DNA of 64,000 nt from Halodesulfovibrio spirochaetisodalis (GTDB lineage: Bacteria > Desulfobacterota > Desulfovibrionia > Desulfovibrionales > Desulfovibrionaceae): NCBI RefSeq assembly GCF_001672295.1, contig NZ_JXMS01000011.1:1-64000 (forward strand). Reading direction: 5' to 3'. Positions 24,839 to 33,891 of the stretch are shown piece after piece. The position numbers and the translations under genes are program-made. The notes below the pieces were generated by a model, which saw only the letters and a list, made by a program, of their open reading frames with translations, was not told the origin of the DNA and made no database searches. Within the stretch, counting starts at the first letter, position 1. Every line of letters starts with the position of its first letter.

Positions 24839-26239
24839 TTAGGAGTGGTTAAACGACGCGCGCTGCTTATCTTTTCCACATGGCGGTGTTTGAGTCAGTT
24901 CTTCAATGACTTCCTTAAAGTCTTTCAGCAGCAGGTAGAGCAGGTCTACACTTGTTCCGTGCCGTACAACAATGCGCTGCACAGGGATTTCTTCACAGTT
25001 TGGAGGAAGTGTGTAGGTTGGGATAAGCCATCCACGCTCACGTAACGCATCAGAGAGCTGGTAGAGGCTGAAGGGAGGCTTGCTATCGTCCTTGAACTTC
25101 CAGCAGACCAACGGCAACCCTTTCGAACTGTTATTGAGAAACTCAAAGAGCCCGAACTGATCAAGTCCTGCTGCAAAGTATTCTGCAGCTGCAAAACAGG
25201 CTTCCTGAACCTTCACATATCCTTCGTGTCCCAGACGGAGGAGGTTGTAATACTGGGCGATAACTTCACCACCCGGGCGGGAGAAGTTTAAAGCAAATGT
25301 TGGCATTTGGCCGCCAAGGTAATTGACGCGGAAGATAAGATCTTCAGGGAGGTCATCTTCTGTAGCCCAGACAACCCAGCCGCACCCCAGCGGAGCAAGG
25401 CCGAATTTATGACCGGATGAGTTAATGGATTTTACACGGGGTAAACGGAAGTCCCATTTTATTTCAGGCTGCATGAACGGTGCAACAAATCCACCGCTCG
25501 CAGCATCAATATGCATAGGAATGTTCAGGCCGGTTTCCTGCTGCAGTTTATCAAGAGCAGCATGTACTTCTTCAATAGGTTCGTAGTGGCCGGTAAATGT
25601 TGTACCGAGAGTCTGGACAACTCCAATAGTGTTTTCATCGCAATGTGCAATAACATCTTCAGGTGAGGACATGTAGTTGCCTTCGTGCATAGGTAATTCA
25701 CGAAGCTCTATGTCCCAGTAACGCGCAAACTTATGCCAGCATACTTGCACAGGGCCGCAGACAAGGTTTGGCTTGTCAGATGGCTTACCTGCTGCTTTTT
25801 GGCGTGCCCGCCAGTTCCATTTGAGTGCCATTCCACCAAGCATGGCAGCTTCGCTGGAGCCGGTGGTAGAGCAACCTATAGCAGGCTTGCAAGTGCCATT
25901 TTCAGAACCGGGGCATTCTTTGGCATTCCATAAATTTGCGAGCATGGATACACAGCGTGCTTCAATTTCTGCTGTTTGAGGATATTCATCCTTGTCGATC
26001 ATGTTTTTATCCATGCACTCTTGCATTAAGTCCTGAACTTCCCGTTCAAGCCAAGTAGAGCAGAAAGTTGCCATGTTTTGACGGGAGTTGCCATCCAGTA
26101 ACAGTTCATCATGAATCATCTGATAGACCGCTTCAGGGTTTCGCTCTTTACGGGATATGCGATGCACATTCAGTGGCTTAGTCATGGATTCTACAGTAAA
26201 CAGATCATCTAGATTCGCTTTATGATTATGAAGGGGCAT
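24839..26239 (-). CDS. gadB: Glutamate decarboxylase (PLP-dependent)
   Basis: A 466-residue cytoplasmic enzyme converting glutamate to GABA and CO2 while consuming a proton. The PLP lysine is in [18 protein letters not shown] at about 270, and [13 protein letters not shown], just before it, carries the PLP-ring-stacking and Asp contacts. The N-terminus ([16 protein letters not shown], then [32 protein letters not shown]) matches bacterial GadB closely. GAGAGG precedes the ATG. No glutamate/GABA antiporter (GadC) is next to it, so an acid-resistance role is less certain than a metabolic one. Confidence 0.92.
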   Translation of the reverse strand: MPLHNHKANLDDLFTVESMTKPLNVHRISRKERNPEAVYQMIHDELLLDGNSRQNMATFCSTWLEREVQDLMQECMDKNMIDKDEYPQTAEIEARCVSMLANLWNAKECPGSENGTCKPAIGCSTTGSSEAAMLGGMALKWNWRARQKAAGKPSDKPNLVCGPVQVCWHKFARYWDIELRELPMHEGNYMSSPEDVIAHCDENTIGVVQTLGTTFTGHYEPIEEVHAALDKLQQETGLNIPMHIDAASGGFVAPFMQPEIKWDFRLPRVKSINSSGHKFGLAPLGCGWVVWATEDDLPEDLIFRVNYLGGQMPTFALNFSRPGGEVIAQYYNLLRLGHEGYVKVQEACFAAAEYFAAGLDQFGLFEFLNNSSKGLPLVCWKFKDDSKPPFSLYQLSDALRERGWLIPTYTLPPNCEEIPVQRIVVRHGTSVDLLYLLLKDFKEVIEELTQTPPCGKDKQRASFNHS

Positions 26240-26339
26240 ATATTCCTCTCTACGGTTATTAATAAATTTTTATCTAATAAGTACAGTAAAATACTTTTGA
26301 TGTGAAGAAAGTATAAGTTGTGTAGAGAATGGAACAAAA

Positions 26340-26374
26340 AAAGCTGCATGAAGCGTATGCTTCGATGCAGCTTT
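26340..26374 (-). terminator. Terminator of the second phosphoethanolamine transferase gene
   Basis: AAAGCTGCAT-g-AAGC pairs with GCTT-c-g-ATGCAGCTTT around GTAT, with an A-run on the plus side giving U's on the minus transcript. It lies 5 bases beyond the stop at 26379, between this gene and gadB. Confidence 0.8.
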
Positions 26375-26378
26375 TATA

Positions 26379-27950
26379 TTACTTAGTGTGAGCCAGATTT
26401 AGTGAAGGTTCAATAACGGGAGAGCTGATTCCTCCTAAGGAGATAATCGTGTGGAAGAGGTTGTCATGCGAGACTGTATTGGCAGGAACAGCGTGTAGTG
26501 CAGTAGTAATTTCCGGATGTTTTTTGCGGTAGGTATCACTTAGCCAGATCATAAATGGAACCTGACTTTGCTCCGGTGAAGTTCCTCCGTGGAACATGAC
26601 TCCGTTTTCTCCAAGACTTTCTCCATGATCTGACGTGTAGATTACTACCGCATTCGTATTTTTGAGAAGGTCAATGGTCTCGGCAATCATCCAGTCTACT
26701 TTGCGGACAGTATTGTCGTATGCGTTGATAAATGGGGTTATGTCTGTTTTGTGGTCTTCGTTTTCATATTGATCAGGCATGAAGAAACGGAATTCTTCTG
26801 TATAGTTTTTATTGTATGAAAAGTGCGAACCGGTAGTGTGCAACAAGATAAGTTTATTTTCTGCGGTAAGAGCGACTGTGTCCTTTAACAGGGAAAGCAG
26901 GTACGGGTCTTGCCCTTTGTGGTATACGACAGTGTCTGACATGGAAATAAGAGTGTCGGTTAAGTGACCACTGCGCCCCAGTTTGTTTTGCAATGAGTAA
27001 AAGTAGGTTCTGTATCCGTGTTTTTTAAAAAAGGATACAAAGGAACCGACGGTAGGAGTGCGTGAAGAGCGTGTAGCGTTTGTAAGCATGCCTACAAGTG
27101 ATACTCGGGTGGACGTAGCAAACGATTGTGCAGTGCCGAAGTTGATCAGTCCATTCGTTATTTCAAGCCGCGGTGTGGTAGTGCGGGGGTATCCGTTAAG
27201 CGAAAGATGATCTGCACGGGTGCTTTCACCAATAATGAAGACAATGACTGGCTTTTCATTTTGGGGAAAGAGGAGCGTAGATGAAAGTGTGTCCGCTTGA
27301 GGTAATGAATTAAGTTTTCGGGATTTATTTTCTTCTTTAACATACATCTGTAATCCTTTGATGACAGATGTCGGAGCACACTTTGACATAGAGATTGTGG
27401 CAGTAAGCTGGTTTTGATTAAAAGCTTTAAAAATAGCTGCGTTGAATTGGTATATGCCAATGCTGAGTAACAGAAGACAGAGAACAACTCTGGCTCTCCT
27501 GCCGTATGGAGCTTGAAGCAAAGGGCGGGCAAGGTACGCATGGACTACTCCCAGCAAGGCGCCTGCAAAGAGAAACAACATGAATTTTGTTGAAATGTAG
27601 CTTGTGATTTCTGCTTCACTGGCTTCAAGAACCCAGCTGATACTTTTGTAACGTAGCGGAATGTTAAATGTACAATAAAAATACTGTGCAGCAGCACACG
27701 CAATATTGATAACAGGAAAAATTACATAGCTGAATTTTGAAAATAAGGTGACAGCAGAGAACACACCTATATTTAAAACAACGACGGTGCTTACTGATAA
27801 TGCTGCGTGTGACAGTGAATTATTGAATATGTATGTATTATATAGAATAGTTACAAAAGCAGTGTATACAAAAAATAAATACGAATTTGTGCAAAGCAAG
27901 ATATCGCTGGAGAGTGTTTTTTTATTGTAAAGCTGTGAAGAAATATTCAA
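26379..27950 (-). CDS. Phosphoethanolamine transferase, EptA-like (second copy)
   Basis: A 523-residue paralogue of the 8646-10178 protein with the same layout: about five membrane helices in residues 25-180, then a periplasmic sulfatase-fold domain. Motifs are VFIIGESTRADHLSLNGY with TTPRL, the nucleophile region SFATSTRVSLVGMLT, and VIYTSDHGESLGENGVMFHGG. The N-terminal halves of the two copies differ strongly, so this is not a recent duplication. The only plausible start is TTG at 27950, without a strong ribosome site. Two enzymes may modify different sites (lipid A and core) or respond to different signals. Confidence 0.83.
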   Translation of the reverse strand: MNISSQLYNKKTLSSDILLCTNSYLFFVYTAFVTILYNTYIFNNSLSHAALSVSTVVVLNIGVFSAVTLFSKFSYVIFPVINIACAAAQYFYCTFNIPLRYKSISWVLEASEAEITSYISTKFMLFLFAGALLGVVHAYLARPLLQAPYGRRARVVLCLLLLSIGIYQFNAAIFKAFNQNQLTATISMSKCAPTSVIKGLQMYVKEENKSRKLNSLPQADTLSSTLLFPQNEKPVIVFIIGESTRADHLSLNGYPRTTTPRLEITNGLINFGTAQSFATSTRVSLVGMLTNATRSSRTPTVGSFVSFFKKHGYRTYFYSLQNKLGRSGHLTDTLISMSDTVVYHKGQDPYLLSLLKDTVALTAENKLILLHTTGSHFSYNKNYTEEFRFFMPDQYENEDHKTDITPFINAYDNTVRKVDWMIAETIDLLKNTNAVVIYTSDHGESLGENGVMFHGGTSPEQSQVPFMIWLSDTYRKKHPEITTALHAVPANTVSHDNLFHTIISLGGISSPVIEPSLNLAHTK

Positions 27951-28290
27951 GTTGTGCTCGATAGTTAGCAGTGTTTACGTAGATAAGTCTTTTGCGGATG
28001 CTCTCTATTAAAAAAATATATGTGCTTGCGTGGAATGAATGAGTACAAAGCACAGCGTAATGGTAACAGTATGTATTTTGCCAAGTTGATGGTTTTCAAA
28101 AGGTAAAGGTGTATTATTGCGCTTTGAGTTTTGTAATTAAATAAATATTCGGTTGTAGAAAAACGAGGAATGCCCTCCACAAAATGAATTGTGGAGGGCA
28201 TTGTACGCTGGGGGCAGTACAGTTCTTGTTGAGAACATTGCTAGTCGTTAATGGTGAACTGTATGTTGTCTGAGATTATACAGGGGCTGG
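27951..28290. other. Intergenic region with a perfect 14-bp hairpin
   Basis: AT-rich DNA between two minus-strand genes. The only strong structure is AATGCCCTCCACAA (28169-28182) with TTGTGGAGGGCATT (28189-28202), loop of 6. It lies 90-120 bases beyond the lipoprotein gene stop and is probably its transcript end, although the U-run is displaced. A 78-residue frame overlapping it is not convincing. Confidence 0.5.
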
Positions 28291-28782
28291 CTAACGTCTG
28301 CCACCTGCACGGCCACCTCTGCCTCCTCTGCTTCCGCCGCCTCTTGGAATACGCATGCGCGGTGTTCCTCTGCTGCGGCTCACATTGCGAGAGTAGCTTC
28401 GGTTGTTGTAGTTGCGTCTACCACTCCGATAGGATGCTCTACGCGGGGCGTTGTAGCCCGGAGGACGTCCACCACGATAATATGTTGCGCGGCGCGGGGC
28501 TCTGTAGGCAGGTGGGCGTTTGCCTCTGTAATACGGAGGCCGTTTCCCTCTATAATATGGTGGGCGATTGTAGCGTCGGTGGTTATAATGGTTGTGGTAA
28601 TGTCTTCGACTCCAGTTGGGCGAATTATACCAGTATGGGGCATAGGTTACGTTGTAATAGTTAGTGTATCCGTAGTCATACCCGTAGTTATATCCATACC
28701 CTCCAGAAACGGTTGCAGTGCAGCCTGTCAGGTAGGCAAGCGCAATGGTACAACCGACCAGTAATATCAATCTCTTTGCCAT
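28291..28782 (-). CDS. Arg/Gly/Tyr-rich repeat lipoprotein
   Basis: A 163-residue protein. The start at 28782 has AAGGAG upstream and opens into a lipoprotein signal (MAKRLILLVGCTIALAYLTGC), cleaved before Cys21. The mature part is low complexity: GYGYNYGYDYGYTNYYN first, then repeated units of the form YYRGKRPP and Y-x-APRRA-x-Y, and finally an Arg-Gly tail with several GGR/RGG steps. It is very basic and disordered. No enzyme domain is present. It may coat the envelope or bind polyanions such as LPS, nucleic acid or extracellular polymer; this is inference only. The ORF is intact with no frameshift. Confidence 0.7.
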   Translation of the reverse strand: MAKRLILLVGCTIALAYLTGCTATVSGGYGYNYGYDYGYTNYYNVTYAPYWYNSPNWSRRHYHNHYNHRRYNRPPYYRGKRPPYYRGKRPPAYRAPRRATYYRGGRPPGYNAPRRASYRSGRRNYNNRSYSRNVSRSRGTPRMRIPRGGGSRGGRGGRAGGRR

Positions 28783-29090
28783 GCGTGTCTCCTTGGCAGC
28801 GCTGCCGGAATGCGGCGAAAAGTGCGTAAAAGCGCTGCTGCTATGTGTGTCTAGAAGGATAATAGCAGAGGGCATTGGCTTGATTTGAGTATTATTACCC
28901 TGCTGGAATGAGGGGAACAGGCAGGTGGTAGAATACTTATGTGCCAGTCAGGCTGGCTATCTAGCGGGGAGGATTATCTAATGAATTGTGCGGCACTAAA
29001 AAATGTCAAAGCAGCAAGACTATATTTTGCCTTGCCGGCTTTGACATTTCTAAAAAGTAGCATTGGACTAGCTAAGTTAAGACCGAATTA
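28783..29090. other. 308-bp intergenic region, lipoprotein promoter side
   Basis: It contains the promoter of the lipoprotein gene on the minus strand and, at 28999-29049, the terminator of the upstream LarA-N/TRAP operon. No gene was recognised. Confidence 0.4.
28999..29049 (-). terminator. Terminator of the TRAP/LarA-N operon
   Basis: AAATGTCAAAGC...GCAAG pairs with CTTGC...GGCTTTGACATTT around an AT-rich loop. The plus-strand A-run before it gives a U-run on the minus transcript. It lies 42 bases beyond the LarA-N stop. Confidence 0.75.
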
Positions 29091-30320
29091 TTAACACGTT
29101 TCGAAAGGCATGAGGGTGCCTGTGCTATCAAATGTGAGCGTGTTTGTTTTGTCGGGATGTACTGTGGCTCCAGCAGTTTTCAAATCAGAAAAAACAGCCT
29201 CAGTTGCCCAGAAATGTTGTAAGGACAGTGTGTTTGTGATGCGTACTGCTCGGAGTGTGGTTGGCGCTTTGGCAAGAGCGGCATCAATAACCGCTTTGTC
29301 AGTAGCGAGTGTTATAGGCATACGGCCGCTGGCCCATACTCCTGTAGTCAGAGAGTTCGCATAGGTTGCGGCAGGGTCAATGCTGTCTGCAAGGCGTTTG
29401 GGAATAAGATCGGCCATGCCTATGCCGTGAGCATTTCCTTGAGACTGCGGTGTCAGGTTGAGAACAACAAGTGTTTTGTACTCGGGCTTACGTTCTCCAG
29501 CCATACGGCGCCATGCACCGATGACATTCGTATCCATGCCCGTCCCACTGATATTTTTTCCCATTTCATCAATAATGAGCAGATCAAGAGTCTCTACTGG
29601 AATTCGAGGTAAAATAGCTGCTGAAATAGAAAGCAGGGAAGAGTCCGTACTGACGACCTCGTTGCTGGTGCATAATTTTAGTGTGTGGAGTTTTTCAACA
29701 GCATTTTCCACAACAGCAAGACCGGCGAGTAAATTGATATGTTCAAGAATACGCAGCGCTGCTGGTTTAATGACCTTCTCAAGGGGGAAGTTGTGGAGAT
29801 TATCAGCTCCTCGAGGTTTCCCAAGACCTATGGCAAGCATTTTACATAGACCGGACTCTACCTCTCCGTGGAACAGTGTATGCGGTTTTACACGATTCAT
29901 CACAAAGACGTAGTCTGCTTCCAGAGCGTCTTTTGCTACAAACACTTCAGCGCCTTCATCAAGAAGGCCGAGGCTGACTGTTTCAACAGAGGATACGATA
30001 GGGCAGCCTGCTGACTCTTCTGTGATGCCTAGTTTGGCAAGAATAGCGGTTTGACCTTCAGCCGTGGAGCCTCCATGAGATCCCATTGACGGGATAATGA
30101 AAGGACGCAGTCCGATAGACTTCAAGTTTCGTACAACAGCATGCAGCAACGGAACAATACGATCGATTCCGCGTGAGCCGACAGTGATGCCTACAGTGGC
30201 TTCAGGTTTTACTGTGCTACTGTCAAAAGAGGCAAAGGCCGTGTCCACGGCCTTTGCTATATTATCAATTCGGGACGTCTCAAAAGTTTGCTCAACGTCG
30301 TAGAAAGTAGGGTATGTCAT
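29091..30320 (-). CDS. LarA N-terminal-domain (DUF2088) protein
   Basis: A 409-residue cytoplasmic protein related to the N-terminal part of the nickel-pincer lactate racemase LarA. Visible segments are VGITVGSRGIDRIVPLL, IIPSMGSHGGSTAEGQ near 77-93, MNRVKPHTLFHGEVESGLCKMLAIGLGK near 140-168, and IIDEMGKNISGTGMDTNVIG near 250. It may racemise or epimerise a 2-hydroxy acid, but the nickel-pincer histidines of LarA cannot be assigned with confidence. The TRAP permease stop lies 10 bases upstream, so it is the last gene of the TAXI-TRAP operon and likely acts on the imported acid. Confidence 0.75.
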   Translation of the reverse strand: MTYPTFYDVEQTFETSRIDNIAKAVDTAFASFDSSTVKPEATVGITVGSRGIDRIVPLLHAVVRNLKSIGLRPFIIPSMGSHGGSTAEGQTAILAKLGITEESAGCPIVSSVETVSLGLLDEGAEVFVAKDALEADYVFVMNRVKPHTLFHGEVESGLCKMLAIGLGKPRGADNLHNFPLEKVIKPAALRILEHINLLAGLAVVENAVEKLHTLKLCTSNEVVSTDSSLLSISAAILPRIPVETLDLLIIDEMGKNISGTGMDTNVIGAWRRMAGERKPEYKTLVVLNLTPQSQGNAHGIGMADLIPKRLADSIDPAATYANSLTTGVWASGRMPITLATDKAVIDAALAKAPTTLRAVRITNTLSLQHFWATEAVFSDLKTAGATVHPDKTNTLTFDSTGTLMPFETC

Positions 30321-30330
30321 TATTGTCCTG

Positions 30331-32424
30331 CTATGCTGCTTCAGTCAGTGCTGCTTCTTCTGCCTCTTTTTCAAGATCAAATGCACTTGTATATTTGAGT
30401 ATTACGGTGAGGATAGCAAAAATGCCTGCTCCTATCCAGCACTGCAGTTCTGGCAGTGCATACAGGAGTACTGCGTTACATCCGAACAGAATACGAAGTA
30501 GCGGATGTAGCCTGCGGATATAGACACCTTCCAGCGAGACTGCAGTACAGAAAAGTGCCAGAAGGATAACGGCTATAGTCAGGATCGTCTGCCATAAAGG
30601 CCCAAGGAACAGAATCGCAGGTTCATATACAAACATAATCGGGATAATGAACAGTCCGCTCGCCAGCTTGAATGCATGGATTCCTGTCTGGAACGGGTCG
30701 GATTTCGCAATGCCGGCAGCTGTATATGCCGCAAGGCAGACAGGTGGTGTTACGTTGGCAGACTGTGAGTACCAGAAGATAAGCAAATGTGCTGCGAGCA
30801 GAAATACTGTGGCATGTTCCGGCGGAACTTGCGTGTTTATTATCGCAAACAGGGCTCCAGCTGCGGTGGGGTCTGTAATCATATCCAGACTCATTCCCAT
30901 AGACTCAATGAAGCCCGGATTTACTGCCATTACATACCGCAGCTTAATCAGGTTAACCAGAAACGGTGCACTCAGCGTTGCAAGGATGATGTAGGATGCC
31001 GTTACTGGCAGACCCATACCTAAAATAAGCGATGCGACTCCCACCAGCCCGATTGTTACAAGCAGGCTGGAGCCTGCAACCGTGGAAATAAGCATGGAAA
31101 ACTTAACCCCGAGACTTACCAGCAGAACAATACCGATAACGACTCCTGAACAAAGAAGGATGATGGCCGTGGCTACCATGTTTTTTCCGCCAAGAGCCAG
31201 AGCATCAACAATATCCATAAGTCCCATGCGGTGATTTTTTGTCAGCCAGCTGGCACCGACAATGGCACCAATAGCCCAGCATGCTGCATAGGTCGGTGTG
31301 TAGCCGATGCTCATAAGTGTGATCAGTACACCGATTGGGATAAAGAATGGCCATCCTTCTTTGAGGACATCAAAAAAGCGAGGGATATCTTCTTCCGCTG
31401 TCGGTTGCAGACCTTCACTACGGGCGCGTGAATGAACAAAAAAGATTACGCCGATGAAGTAAAGGATGGCGGGAATAAACGAAATGGCAACAATGTGGAG
31501 GTAAGAAATCTGTGTCCACTGCGCCATAACAAAAGCGCCTGCACCCATAATTGGCGGCATGATCTGACCACCGGTACTTGCGGCAGCTTCAACCGCTGCA
31601 GCAAATTTGGGGCTGAATCCGGTTCTTTTCATCATTGGAATGGTAATAGAGCCGGTGCTTACGGTGTTTGCTACGGCACTGCCGGAGACAGACCCCATAA
31701 GACCGCTGGAGAAGACAGCCATTTTTGCTGGGCCACCGACACTTCTGCCAACGATAGATATTGCGAGCTTAATGATAAAATCACCAGCACCGGATTTAAC
31801 AAGAAAAGATCCAAATAGTACAAACAGGAATACATATGATGCTGAAATAGTAGCAATGCTTCCGAAAATTCCATCCGGTGCAAAATACATGCGGTAAAGA
31901 ACGCGTGTAATGGTAACTCCGGGGAAGTTCCAGTTGCCAGAAAGGAACTGTCCCCAGTACAGGGCGTAGCTTAGGAAGAAGACGGCAAGCAAAGGAATAA
32001 TTTTACCGGCTGCGCGACGCGCAATCTCCAACATAAGCAGCAAGGTTATCCCTGCAAATACCATATCAAGAGGCACCATTTGCTCGTTACGGGCATGCAG
32101 CGCATCTTCAAAAAATACTAAATATAATCCGCATACAACGCTCAGTGTCGCAAGAAACCAGTCAACGTATGGTTTTTTATCCAGACTTTTTGCATTGAAT
32201 GGATAAATCATAAATGCCAGAGGCACAAAAAAAGCGTAGTGAAGAGCGTTGCGTTGGATTTCCGGCATAAGCCAGACAGTGTTTGTCAGTACGTGAAATA
32301 CGCTCGCAGCAATGCATAAACAGTAGAATACTGTGGCAGTGCGACCGGTAAGCTCACGTGTGCTGACCATTACTTCGCCTGAATCTTCCGTTGCTTCCAC
32401 TGGTTTCTTAGTGAACAAACCCAT
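30331..32424 (-). CDS. TRAP transporter fused permease (4TM/12TM, TAXI type)
   Basis: A 697-residue inner-membrane protein in which the small (DctQ) and large (DctM) subunits are fused, as is usual for TAXI-type TRAP systems. The DctM core signature GSVSGSAVANTVSTGSITIPMMKR at about 238-262 and EAAASTGGQIMPPIMGAGAFVM just after are diagnostic, and SLILGMGLPVTASYIILATL marks the second half. Uptake is driven by an ion gradient with the periplasmic receptor encoded upstream at 32657. The substrate is an unknown organic acid. Confidence 0.9.
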   Translation of the reverse strand: MGLFTKKPVEATEDSGEVMVSTRELTGRTATVFYCLCIAASVFHVLTNTVWLMPEIQRNALHYAFFVPLAFMIYPFNAKSLDKKPYVDWFLATLSVVCGLYLVFFEDALHARNEQMVPLDMVFAGITLLLMLEIARRAAGKIIPLLAVFFLSYALYWGQFLSGNWNFPGVTITRVLYRMYFAPDGIFGSIATISASYVFLFVLFGSFLVKSGAGDFIIKLAISIVGRSVGGPAKMAVFSSGLMGSVSGSAVANTVSTGSITIPMMKRTGFSPKFAAAVEAAASTGGQIMPPIMGAGAFVMAQWTQISYLHIVAISFIPAILYFIGVIFFVHSRARSEGLQPTAEEDIPRFFDVLKEGWPFFIPIGVLITLMSIGYTPTYAACWAIGAIVGASWLTKNHRMGLMDIVDALALGGKNMVATAIILLCSGVVIGIVLLVSLGVKFSMLISTVAGSSLLVTIGLVGVASLILGMGLPVTASYIILATLSAPFLVNLIKLRYVMAVNPGFIESMGMSLDMITDPTAAGALFAIINTQVPPEHATVFLLAAHLLIFWYSQSANVTPPVCLAAYTAAGIAKSDPFQTGIHAFKLASGLFIIPIMFVYEPAILFLGPLWQTILTIAVILLALFCTAVSLEGVYIRRLHPLLRILFGCNAVLLYALPELQCWIGAGIFAILTVILKYTSAFDLEKEAEEAALTEAA

Positions 32425-32625
32425 ATGTGAACCCTATGTAATTATTCAAAGTTTCTTAGTATATTTCCCGATAGCATCACCGGAAAATGAAAAGAACAAG
32501 CCTCAGCGCGCTATTCTCAAGAGTCATCTCTGGAGCGTTGCGCCTGAAGCGGCTGTTTGTGGCAGTTAAGACAGCACTGCTTTTTTAAGAAAATTCATAA
32601 AGTTGCAGTTACTATTGGATGGTCT

Positions 32626-32648
32626 CGCCGGAGGCAGAGCCTCCGGCG
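32626..32648 (-). terminator. Strong hairpin between TAXI receptor and permease genes
   Basis: A perfect 10-bp GC-rich stem CGCCGGAGGC / GCCTCCGGCG with AGA loop begins 9 bases beyond the receptor stop. There is no U-run, so it more likely stabilises the receptor transcript or attenuates, giving more receptor than permease. Confidence 0.55.
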
Positions 32649-32656
32649 GAGTCTAA

Positions 32657-33655
32657 CTATTTTGCAATAAGGCGTTCTGGGATTTCAATGCCCACTTCGC
32701 GGTAGTACTTGGCTGCGCCCGGATGCAGCGCAACAGGTAGACCGGAAAGCGCTGAGTCAAGACTCATATTCTTTGTTGCAGAGTGGATTGTGCCTAGGAA
32801 GTTGAGATTTTCGTAGATAGTTTTGGTAACCTTGTAGACTACGTCCTCAGGCATGTCTGCACGTACTGCAAGAAAGTTAGGCTGTGCAATTGTACGGATA
32901 TCTTTGGCTTGTCCCGGGTAGGTGTTCGCAGGAATTACGTAGCGGTACCAGATTGGGAAGTTTTTTTGGATAGTAGTAAGCTGCTCATCAGAAAAGTCGA
33001 GAACAGTGGCTTTGCCGTGGCTCATAGCAAACAGTTGTGTAATGGCTGCAGCAGGTACACCGGCAGGGATGTTTGCGCCGGCAATTCTGTTGTCGAGCAT
33101 GGCCTGTGTGGATGGTGTGTATCCGAGAAACTCGAGTTTGAGATCGTTTGCGTTGATATTGAGCGCCTTCAGCAAAGCACGGCCGGAGCCTTCTGTACCG
33201 CTGCCACGTTTACCAATGGAAAAACGGTCAGAGAGTGCACCAATATCTGCTACGGTGCCAGTCTTTGCATACTTACTCATGATGGCGAAGTGCTCGACGT
33301 TAGGCCACAGCATGGTAATGGAGCGGAAGGAATCTACAGGTTTTCCTTCATAGAATCCCATCCCGCGGGATGCCTGAAGGCCGAACAGTGACTGGAGAAT
33401 CGCAAAGTGCGCTTCTTTGTTTTTGAGCATCTCAATGTTTTCGCCGGAACCAGCTGAGTTAATGGCTGTCGCTGTAATACCATCTTTTTTAGCAAGCTTC
33501 AGGCTTACCAGTGTGCCGATTCCAACGCCAACAGGGTAGTATGTTCCCCCTGTAGTAGCAGTGGCAATAATAAGTCGCTTGTTATCTTGTGCCATGGCAG
33601 GGAAGCTCATGGTCAGTAATGCAGCAATAACGATGAGGGAACAAAGTCTACGCAC
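32657..33655 (-). CDS. TAXI-family TRAP transporter solute receptor
   Basis: About 332 residues. The GTG at 33655 is chosen because AAGGAG lies 7 bases before it; a GTG at 33661 would be only one base from that site. Signal peptide MRRLCSLIVIAALLTMSFPAMA, then a type II periplasmic binding fold with the TAXI marks ATATTGGTYYPVGVGIGTL at the mature N-terminus, GSGENIEML, and RGSGTEGSGRALL near 155. It delivers solute to the 30331-32424 permease. It is the first gene of the operon and divergent from a GntR regulator. The ligand is unknown; family members bind dicarboxylates, aromatic acids and others. Confidence 0.9.
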   Translation of the reverse strand: MRRLCSLIVIAALLTMSFPAMAQDNKRLIIATATTGGTYYPVGVGIGTLVSLKLAKKDGITATAINSAGSGENIEMLKNKEAHFAILQSLFGLQASRGMGFYEGKPVDSFRSITMLWPNVEHFAIMSKYAKTGTVADIGALSDRFSIGKRGSGTEGSGRALLKALNINANDLKLEFLGYTPSTQAMLDNRIAGANIPAGVPAAAITQLFAMSHGKATVLDFSDEQLTTIQKNFPIWYRYVIPANTYPGQAKDIRTIAQPNFLAVRADMPEDVVYKVTKTIYENLNFLGTIHSATKNMSLDSALSGLPVALHPGAAKYYREVGIEIPERLIAK

Positions 33656-33717
33656 GATCACACTCCTTGTCGCAATAAAATTTTAAACATCAATTGGTAA
33701 GAAGTATGTGTCAGCGC

Positions 33718-33757
33718 TTGACAAGATTGTCAACAATTTTGTTGTATGACTTGTCAC
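33718..33757. promoter_or_regulatory. Candidate GntR/FadR-type operators of the TAXI-TRAP operon
   Basis: A perfect dyad TTGACAA-GA-TTGTCAA (33718-33733) and a partial copy TTG-N6-TTGTCA (33742-33757) lie 24 bases apart in the divergent promoter region. Read on the minus strand the dyad also supplies a TTGACA -35 element facing the TAXI receptor gene, so regulator binding would block that promoter. Confidence 0.6.
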
Positions 33758-33891
33758 CCATCATGTTTTCAATACTGGACATAGAAGGATAGATATTTTA
33801 CTCAGCGGCTTCCCTTTTGTGGAAACTTGCGTATTATCCAGACCGCCTTTCGAGGTAGTTATCAATAAGTCAGTGATAGTAGGAATTTGGT

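Noticed and set aside
27965-28201. A 78-residue minus-strand ORF
   Set aside because: It starts inside a perfect 14-bp hairpin that looks like a transcript end; no ribosome site.
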